A stretch of DNA of 16,487 nucleotides from CAYLLT01 sp964591605. Lineage in GTDB: Bacteria > Planctomycetota > Phycisphaerae > UBA1845 > PWPN01. Positions 7,475 through 12,633 of the stretch are shown piece by piece (the first letter of the stretch is position 1; the number at the start of each line of letters is the position of its first letter). The position numbers were made by a program, and so were the translations under genes. The notes under the pieces were generated by a model. The model was given only the letters and a program-made list of their open reading frames with translations. It was not told the origin of the DNA and searched no databases. The stretch lies in assembly GCA_964591605.1 (NCBI GenBank), contig CAZQEN010000159.1, positions 1-16,487 of the forward strand, read 5' to 3'.

Positions 7475-8320
7475 ATGCACCAGGAACGCACCCGACTGCT
7501 GCTCGGCCACAGCCCCGACCCCGACGATGCCTTCATGTTCTACGGCCTGGCCCGCGGCCTCGTGGATTCGGGCCGCTGGGACTTCGAGCACATCCTCCAG
7601 GACATCCAGACCCTCAACGAGCGGGCCGTCCGCGGCGAGCTGCACGTCACCGCCATCAGCATCCACGCCTATCCCTATGTCGCCGACAAATACGCCCTGA
7701 CCAACTGCGGCTCCAGCATGGGGGACGGCTACGGCCCGATGGTCGTCACCCGCCAGCCGATGGACGTACGCGCCCTGCGCGGAAAACGCATCGCCGTGCC
7801 GGGCACCATGACCACCGCGTTCCTCGCTCTCCACCTGCTCCTCGGCAAGGGCACGTTCGACCACACTGTCGTGATGTTCGACCAGATCATCAGCCGCGTC
7901 GCGTCCGGCGAATTCGAGGCCGGCCTCATCATCCACGAAGGCCAGCTCACCTATCAGAACCAGAAGCTGCACTGCGTCGTCGATCTGGGCTCCTGGTGGC
8001 AGGATGAGACCGGTTACCCGCTCCCCCTCGGCGGAAACGCCGTCCGGCGCGACCTCGGCGGCGACAACATGCGCGACATCTCGCGCATCATCCGCGAAAG
8101 CATCGAGTTCTCACTGTCTCACCGCGCCGAGGCCGTCGCCCACGCCCTGCAGTACGCCCGCGACATGGGAACAGACCTCGCCGACCGCTTCGTGGGCATG
8201 TATGTCAACAAGTGGACAGTCGATTACGGCGAAGTCGGCCGCGCCGCCGTCCAGGAACTCCTCGACCGCGGCCACCACGCCGGCCTCGTCCCGGCCGTCG
8301 GCTCCATCGACTTCGTTTGA
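7475..8320 (+). CDS. mqnD: 1,4-dihydroxy-6-naphthoate synthase (MqnD)
   Basis: MqnD acts in the futalosine route to menaquinone: it converts cyclic dehypoxanthinyl futalosine to 1,4-dihydroxy-6-naphthoate. The protein is 281 residues, the normal length. It has the periplasmic-binding-protein-like fold markers of the family: HSPDPDDAFMFYGL near the N-terminus, AVPGTMTTAF (about 107-116), the conserved histidine of GLIIHEGQLTY (H154), VDLGSWWQDETGYPLPLGG (about 169-187) and YVNKWTVDYGEVGR near the end. The first motif is usually S-P-C-P-N-D in characterised MqnD; here it is S-P-D-P-D-D. I chose the ATG at 7475 to match the family start; TTG 7439 and ATG 7442 lie upstream in frame. No other mqn gene is nearby. 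A general substrate-binding protein of the MqnA/MqnD superfamily is the alternative, but the match over the whole length favours MqnD. Confidence 0.85.
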   Translation: MHQERTRLLLGHSPDPDDAFMFYGLARGLVDSGRWDFEHILQDIQTLNERAVRGELHVTAISIHAYPYVADKYALTNCGSSMGDGYGPMVVTRQPMDVRALRGKRIAVPGTMTTAFLALHLLLGKGTFDHTVVMFDQIISRVASGEFEAGLIIHEGQLTYQNQKLHCVVDLGSWWQDETGYPLPLGGNAVRRDLGGDNMRDISRIIRESIEFSLSHRAEAVAHALQYARDMGTDLADRFVGMYVNKWTVDYGEVGRAAVQELLDRGHHAGLVPAVGSIDFV

Positions 8321-8382
8321 GCCACGCCGCTCCTCGTAGCTGCCATGAATGGCTTCTTATCCCCCCGGGATCCCCGTCCATC

Positions 8383-8440
8383 GAGCCCGAAGCGCGAGTC
8401 GAAGATCCGCCGGGGCCAGCGAGGGGTTCACCCGACAGCG
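8383..8440. repeat. intergenic repeat, copy with a roughly 20-bp insert
   Basis: The stretch GAGCCCGAAGCGCGAG...GCGAGGGGTTCACCCGACAGCG matches the sequence inside valS at 13529-13565 almost base for base. Here it is interrupted by about 20 extra bases (8399-8418). It sits between the convergent mqnD and hslU genes. The two copies show that this is a dispersed repeat. Confidence 0.7.
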
Positions 8441-8463
8441 ATGCCCGACCCGCAGCTCATCGC

Positions 8464-9801
8464 TCACAGGATAAACCGGCTCAGATCCTCATCCTTGTAG
8501 ATGCCCGCCAGCCGGTCCTTGACCAGGGCCGCGTCGATCCTCACCGACTGCCCCGACCGATCGGGCGCCTCAAACGACAGCGACTCCAGGACCTTCTCCA
8601 TGATCGTGTACAGCCGCCGCGCCCCGATGTTCAGCGTCGACCGGTTCACCTGCCAGGCGATGTCCGCCATCGTATCGATGGCCTCGGGCGTGAACTCGAG
8701 TTTGACCCCCTCGGTCCCCAGCAGGGCAATCTGCTGGGCGACCAGCGCGTTCTGCGGCTGCGTGAGAATGCGCTGGAAATCCTCCTTCGTCAGATCCGAC
8801 AGCTCCACCCGGATCGGAAACCGCCCCTGCAGCTCCGGCATCAGGTCCGACGGCTTGGTGGTGTGGAACGCCCCCGCCGCGATGAACAGAATGTGATCCG
8901 TCCTGACCGGCCCGTGACGCGTGCTCACCGTCGAGCCTTCCACGATCGGCAGCAGGTCGCGCTGCACCCCCTGCCGCGACACGTCCGGCCCGTGCTGGCT
9001 CTGCGGCCCGGCGATCTTGTCGATCTCGTCGATGAAGATCATGCCGCTGTTCTCGGTGCGCCGGATCGCCATCTCGATGACCTTCTCGCGGTCGATCAGG
9101 CTGTCGACCGCCTGCTGAAACAGCACCTTCCGCGCATTGCGCACCGGCAGCCGGCGATTCTTCTGCTGCTGGGGGATCAGCTTCTCAAAAAAGTTCTGAA
9201 CCTCCGGATCGAGCTGATCCATGCCGATCGTCGCCATCATGCCGACCGGCATGGGTTTCTCCTCGGCGACGATCTCGATCTCCCGGTCCTCGAACTGCCC
9301 GTCGCGGAGCTGCTGGCGGAACTTCTCGCGCGTCCGCTGGCGCTGCTGGGCAAGTTCGCTGTTGGCGTCCGGGGCATGCCGCGTATCGGCCGGCAGCAGG
9401 TAGTCGAGGATGCGCTCTTCGCTGATCCGCTCCGCCTCCTGCCGCACCACCTCGGTCTGCTCCTCCTTGACCATGTGAATCGCCAGGTCCAGCAGGTCCC
9501 TCACCATGCTCTCGACGTCCCGCCCGTGGTACCCGACCTCGGTGTACTTCGTGGCCTCCACCTTGATGAACGGCGCATTGACCAGCCGGGCCAGCCGCCG
9601 GGCAATCTCGGTCTTGCCCACACCCGTCGGCCCGATCATGAGGATGTTCTTGGGGCCCACGTCGGCCCGCATGTGCTCGGGAAGCTGCTGTCGCCGCCAG
9701 CGGTTGCGCACGGCCACCGCTACCGCCCGCTTCGCGTCATCCTGGCCGATGATGAACTTGTCCAGGGCTTCAACAATCTGTCTGGGTGTCAGGTCGCTCA
9801 T
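8464..9801 (-). CDS. hslU: HslU, ATPase subunit of the HslUV protease
   Basis: HslU is the AAA+ unfoldase that feeds proteins into the HslV peptidase in the cytoplasm. The 445-residue length matches the family. Walker A is GPTGVGKTE (57-65), Walker B is IFIDEIDKI (255-263), and the ASTAYK-like sensor-2 region contains NIGARRLYTIMEKVLE. The protein ends EDLSRFIL, the C-terminal tail that docks into HslV. The inserted I-domain lies at about 110-230. The central pore loop reads GYHG (90-93) where the well-studied enzyme has GYVG. hslV, commonly adjacent, is not in this window; the neighbours are an unrelated 52-residue membrane protein upstream and convergent mqnD downstream. Confidence 0.96.
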   Translation of the reverse strand: MSDLTPRQIVEALDKFIIGQDDAKRAVAVAVRNRWRRQQLPEHMRADVGPKNILMIGPTGVGKTEIARRLARLVNAPFIKVEATKYTEVGYHGRDVESMVRDLLDLAIHMVKEEQTEVVRQEAERISEERILDYLLPADTRHAPDANSELAQQRQRTREKFRQQLRDGQFEDREIEIVAEEKPMPVGMMATIGMDQLDPEVQNFFEKLIPQQQKNRRLPVRNARKVLFQQAVDSLIDREKVIEMAIRRTENSGMIFIDEIDKIAGPQSQHGPDVSRQGVQRDLLPIVEGSTVSTRHGPVRTDHILFIAAGAFHTTKPSDLMPELQGRFPIRVELSDLTKEDFQRILTQPQNALVAQQIALLGTEGVKLEFTPEAIDTMADIAWQVNRSTLNIGARRLYTIMEKVLESLSFEAPDRSGQSVRIDAALVKDRLAGIYKDEDLSRFIL

Positions 9802-9843
9802 GTGGTCATTGTAGGCCCCATCTCCCCCCGCCGGAAATCAGCC

Positions 9844-9890
9844 GGGTGGCCGGGTGCCCCATCCATCGCGCAGCGACGGGTGGAGTCCCG
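9844..9890. repeat. GC-rich imperfect hairpin repeat upstream of hslU
   Basis: GGGTGCCCCATCC...CGC-GCA-GCG...GGGTGG forms an imperfect hairpin. It resembles the dispersed GGGTGCCCCATCC-type repeats I know from planctomycete-like genomes. Only one copy is in the window, so its repeat status rests on recollection. Confidence 0.4.
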
Positions 9891-9923
9891 ATGATGCGAA
9901 TACGAGAGGCTCTCCTGATCATA

Positions 9924-9992
9924 AAAACACGAGGGGGCGAAAGCACGAAATCACCCTCTTTCGTGTTACTCGTCCCTTCGCGCTTTCGTGAT
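9924..9992. repeat. CGAAAGCACGAAA / TTTCGTG inverted repeat element
   Basis: This AT-richer patch has arms AACACGAGGGGGCGAAAGCA (from 9926) and TTTCGTGTT...CGCGCTTTCGTG (9959-9990) that are partly complementary, repeating the unit TTTCGTG. Nothing in it codes. With the hairpin just before, it fills the 229-bp space between hslU and the small membrane protein gene. Confidence 0.45.
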
Positions 9993-10030
9993 CCCCTGTT
10001 TCCGTCGCCCGCCAGGCCTGCGCTGCCATC

Positions 10031-10189
10031 TCAGTGCTCAACCCCGCCCAGCCGGCTGATCAACACGAAACCCACCAGCAGCACCAGCCCCAGCACCAGG
10101 CTGATGCCCACCATCCACTTCTCCGCCGCCAGCAGCGGCTCCTGCTCCATCTTCCGCAGCTCGTCGGCGATTCGGGGTTCGTCAGGCAT
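10031..10189 (-). CDS. 52-residue single-pass membrane protein, unknown function
   Basis: The protein has a charged N-terminus (MPDEPRIADELRKMEQEPLL), one membrane helix at about residues 26-46 (MVGISLVLGLVLLVGFVLIS) and a short tail, RLGGVEH. I recognise no family. The ATG at 10189 is preferred; the frame is open upstream to a GTG at 10240, but that part is translated repeat DNA. The first eleven codons are duplicated 139 bp upstream in copy 2 of the tandem repeat, with changes at codons 8 and 10. This suggests the gene's 5' end was copied together with the adjoining REPIN-like element. It lies between the transporter and hslU on the same strand. Confidence 0.6.
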   Translation of the reverse strand: MPDEPRIADELRKMEQEPLLAAEKWMVGISLVLGLVLLVGFVLISRLGGVEH

Positions 10190-10204
10190 GATCCACCATC
10201 CATG

Positions 10205-10293
10205 TAGGGTGGGCTCTGCCCACCGTGAGAATCTGTTCACCTTGACCGACGGGCGGAGCCCACCGCGTCGATGGGTGGGCGGAGCCCACCCTA
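10205..10293. repeat. REPIN-like element, copy 1
   Basis: This 89-bp element begins TAGGGTGGGCTCTGCCCACC and ends with nearly the reverse complement, GGGTGGGCGGAGCCCACCCTA trimmed to the same arm. Each end is itself a hairpin (GGTGGGC-TCT-GCCCACC; GGGTGGGC-GGA-GCCCACCC). Two inverted REP sequences around a short spacer are the layout of a REPIN, which is mobilised in trans by RAYT transposases; no RAYT gene is in the window. Confidence 0.7.
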
Positions 10294-10343
10294 CTCAGCC
10301 CGTCTGTGATTCGGGGTTCGTCAGGCATGATCCACCATCCATG

Positions 10344-10432
10344 TAGGGTGGGCTCTGCCCACCATGAGAGCCCCCTCACCTTGACCGGCGGGCGCAGCCC
10401 ACCGCGTCGATGGGTGGGCGGAGCCCACCCTA
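10344..10432. repeat. REPIN-like element, copy 2
   Basis: This second 89-bp copy has the same TAGGGTGGGC...GCCCACCCTA ends as copy 1 and scattered substitutions in the spacer. It ends 13 bp before the stop codon of the transporter gene, so it could also act as that mRNA's 3' hairpin. Confidence 0.7.
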
Positions 10433-10445
10433 CCCATCTGACCAA

Positions 10446-11903
10446 TCAGGACATCGGCGGCCTGACCCCCGCAAAAAAGATCCACGACACCAGCAGCCCC
10501 ACCCAGATGATGAAGCCAAACAGGCACAGCACGTACACCGCCGCCAGCCGCCCGATGCCCTCTTCCCAGAGTTTCCGGAAATTCGAGACCACCCCGATCG
10601 TGAAAAACGTCAGCACGAAAAAGAGCTGCCGGAAGATCTCCGTGCCGTCGGTCATCACCTTCGCCTGGGCCAGCGGCAGCGGCCCGCGCGTCGCCACCAG
10701 TATCAGCACGAGAAACGTCACCGCGTAACCCAGCACGAACTTCGGAAACCGCTGCCACACCACGCCCCATCCGACCCGCTCGCCCGGCCGCTTGTCGATG
10801 TACTTGCTCCAGACGATCGCCAGCACGAACGCCCAGATGCCGATGAACACATCGATAAACATCTTCACTGTCGTGGCCGTGCTGGTCATCCACCCTTCCT
10901 GGTACCGCACGCCCTGCGCCTCCAGCGCCTTGGCCCGCACGAGCGAATCGACAATCGCTCCGCTGGCGACGGCCGCCCCGTCGGTTTTCACCGCCAGCCC
11001 CATCCACGCCCCCGCCACCATCGGCTCTTTGTACAGAAACTCCTTGGCGACAAACGGCAGGAACAGCAGCTCCACCACGGCGAACACCACCACCAGCGAG
11101 CTCACCATGATCGGCACCACCGGCCGGGCCCGGATCGCCCCGCCCGTCGCGATCGCCGCCGATACGCCGCAGATCGAGATCCCCGACGCCAGCGGCGCCG
11201 CCCACTCGCGGCTGAACTTGAAGAACTTGCGCGCCACCAGGTACACGATCGGCCAGTAGATCAGGTACGCCTCCACGATCGCGCAGAACCCGCGGAACAG
11301 GATCTGCTGCGACAGCCCGATCTGCTCGGCGCTCTTGACCCCGACTTTCGCCCCCAGGATCACGATCGCCGTCTTGATGTACCACTCCGGCCGGATCGCT
11401 TCCTGCAGCAGCCGGGCCAGCGGCGGAATGAAGTTGCCCACCGCCAGGCCGGCCAGCAGCGCGACGATGTAGCCCGCTTCCCCCGTGAGGTTGAGCGACC
11501 AGGGAATGCCGAAGGCTTTGAGCTTGTCGGGCGTCGCGGCAATGCGGGCGTAATGGCCGGCCATCCAGCACACGTAGCTGATGATGAAAATCACCGTGAA
11601 CGCGGCCGCAAACCGGCCCGCTCGCAGCCCGAGCAGCGTCGCGCCGATCGTCAGCAGGATCAGGACAAAGCCGAACGTCAGACCGACTGCGGCCACGCCG
11701 GGGATTTCATAGCCGCTCGAGATGGGTGCGACGATCCTGCCGGGATCGATCCACACGTTCACCTTGGCCGCCCAGCCGAGCGCATCGACCCCGCTCCCCT
11801 GCGGCCCGATCGGCGCCAGCCGCAGCAGGCCGATCCCCACCACGGCCAGCCCGATGACCACCGCCAGCCAGTCTTCGGTGATCCGCGGTTTCCTGTGCTC
11901 CAT
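10446..11903 (-). CDS. YeiH-family putative sulfate exporter / membrane transporter
   Basis: This 485-residue protein has about ten to twelve predicted membrane helices and family motifs: the helix IVALLAGLAVGNFIP, then EWYIKTAIVILGAKVG, then the SGISICGVSAAIATGGAI segment typical of this family. The transported substrate is not established for most members; 'sulfate exporter' is a database label. It is longer than the roughly 350-residue YeiH, with extra helices at the N-terminus and a loop before the last helices. The ATG at 11903 is supported by GGAGG 5 nt upstream. Once the false gap is removed it lies about 59 bp after the zinc-ribbon protein gene on the same strand, so it may share that transcript with valS. 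Confidence 0.82.
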   Translation of the reverse strand: MEHRKPRITEDWLAVVIGLAVVGIGLLRLAPIGPQGSGVDALGWAAKVNVWIDPGRIVAPISSGYEIPGVAAVGLTFGFVLILLTIGATLLGLRAGRFAAAFTVIFIISYVCWMAGHYARIAATPDKLKAFGIPWSLNLTGEAGYIVALLAGLAVGNFIPPLARLLQEAIRPEWYIKTAIVILGAKVGVKSAEQIGLSQQILFRGFCAIVEAYLIYWPIVYLVARKFFKFSREWAAPLASGISICGVSAAIATGGAIRARPVVPIMVSSLVVVFAVVELLFLPFVAKEFLYKEPMVAGAWMGLAVKTDGAAVASGAIVDSLVRAKALEAQGVRYQEGWMTSTATTVKMFIDVFIGIWAFVLAIVWSKYIDKRPGERVGWGVVWQRFPKFVLGYAVTFLVLILVATRGPLPLAQAKVMTDGTEIFRQLFFVLTFFTIGVVSNFRKLWEEGIGRLAAVYVLCLFGFIIWVGLLVSWIFFAGVRPPMS

Positions 11904-11957
11904 GAATGCCTCCGCCCAACCCGCCGTGCGGGACCGACATGATAGGCAGATCGCCGC
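11903..11957. repeat. 55-bp contig-end duplicate, left copy
   Basis: These 55 bases, up to the first N, are identical to the 55 bases after the gap (12058-12112). They are best read as the same genomic DNA at the ends of two overlapping contigs. Confidence 0.92.
11909..11913 (-). promoter_or_regulatory. ribosome binding site of the YeiH-family gene
   Basis: On the minus strand GGAGG lies 5 nt before the ATG at 11903. It fixes this start and shows that the open frame extending through the N gap is not coding. Confidence 0.6.
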
Positions 11958-12057
11958 NNNNNNNNNNNNNNNNNNNNNNNNNNNNNNNNNNNNNNNNNNN
12001 NNNNNNNNNNNNNNNNNNNNNNNNNNNNNNNNNNNNNNNNNNNNNNNNNNNNNNNNN
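11958..12057. other. assembly gap, 100 N (likely artificial)
   Basis: Exactly 100 N mark a gap of unspecified size. Identical 55-bp flanks indicate that the contigs overlap, so probably no sequence is missing and 155 bases (100 N plus one copy) should be removed. Confidence 0.95.
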
Positions 12058-12112
12058 TGAATGCCTCCGCCCAACCCGCCGTGCGGGACCGACATGATAG
12101 GCAGATCGCCGC
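12058..12112. repeat. 55-bp contig-end duplicate, right copy
   Basis: This is identical to 11903-11957. It contains a small CCCGC-CGT-GCGGG hairpin. Joining the copies leaves a 59-bp intergenic space between the zinc-ribbon protein stop and the transporter start. Confidence 0.92.
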
Positions 12113-12117
12113 AGAAC

Positions 12118-12603
12118 TCAATCAGGCTGGCCGGGCTTTGGCAGGTCGCAGGGTGTGCCGCATTCCGGGCACCGCGGTTCGGTCAGATACTTCAGGGTGT
12201 ACCCGCAGGTCTGGCAGGAGTCAGGCGGGTAAACCGGCGGCATCCCCCGCCACATCGCAACCGCCGCGATCGCATTCAGGAATGACATACACAAGGGAGC
12301 ATATTGCACCATCCCCGGCAGGCCGAAGCCGAGGCTCGTGCCGATCATGAACACCAGCGCCAGCCAACAGCCACCGTTGATCAAACCGGCGGCTACGCCA
12401 AGTGGCGAATCGACAATCGCGGCCGACTGTGTCAACAAGATGCACAGCGCTGGAACCACACCAAGCACCAGACAGAACCCAACCATAAACAGCCAGGGAA
12501 AAGTTGGCCATAGAAGTGACAGCGCAACGAGCATCCACACACACCGGCGGTGCAGACGCCGTCGATGATGTGGCAGTGATCGCATGCGCATCATGGCCGT
12601 CAC
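12118..12603 (-). CDS. membrane protein with C-terminal zinc ribbon, unknown function
   Basis: This 161-residue protein has a basic N-terminus, about four membrane helices (roughly residues 22-118) and a C-terminal zinc ribbon CQTCGYTLKYL...RCPECG (C130, C133, C145, C148). This ribbon, with G-Y-x-L after the first Cys pair, is very common on otherwise unrelated membrane proteins of Planctomycetota and is a good lineage marker. A GTG at 12603 has GGAG 5 nt upstream on the minus strand; ATGs at 12594 and 12591 are alternatives. It lies 30 bp after valS, so it is probably co-transcribed. Its function cannot be read from the sequence. Confidence 0.75.
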   Translation of the reverse strand: MTAMMRMRSLPHHRRRLHRRCVWMLVALSLLWPTFPWLFMVGFCLVLGVVPALCILLTQSAAIVDSPLGVAAGLINGGCWLALVFMIGTSLGFGLPGMVQYAPLCMSFLNAIAAVAMWRGMPPVYPPDSCQTCGYTLKYLTEPRCPECGTPCDLPKPGQPD

Positions 12604-12633
12604 TGAGTCTCCGCCCGGCAGGCAGTCCCCGGC

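Larger units (their letters stand above)
10158..10433. repeat. tandem duplication, 139-bp period, two copies
   Basis: The sequence ATTCGGGGTTCGTCAGGCAT starts at 10170 and again at 10309, and the following bases repeat through the hairpin elements to about 10433. Similarity continues a little upstream of each ATTCGG. Each unit holds the first codons of the small membrane protein gene, its ATG and one 89-bp REPIN-like element. The copies differ at scattered bases, so the duplication is not an assembly echo and is not very recent. Confidence 0.85.

Noticed and set aside
8212..9894. 560-residue plus-strand open frame opposite hslU
   Set aside because: It is the antisense of a clear HslU gene in high-GC DNA; its composition is Arg/Pro/Leu/His-rich with no recognisable domain.
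10158..10433. CRISPR array
   Set aside because: There are only two units with a 139-bp period, the repeats are internal hairpins, and no cas gene is present.
10182..10445. 87-residue minus-strand frame over the tandem repeat
   Set aside because: It is translated REPIN sequence and does not resemble a gene.
10410..11942. 510-residue plus-strand frame opposite the transporter
   Set aside because: It is an antisense shadow, full of Arg/His/Asp/Pro from the complementary GC-rich strand.
10446..12095. Long transporter frame extended through the N gap to 12095
   Set aside because: The extension translates Ns and a duplicated contig end. The ATG at 11903 with GGAGG upstream is the real start.
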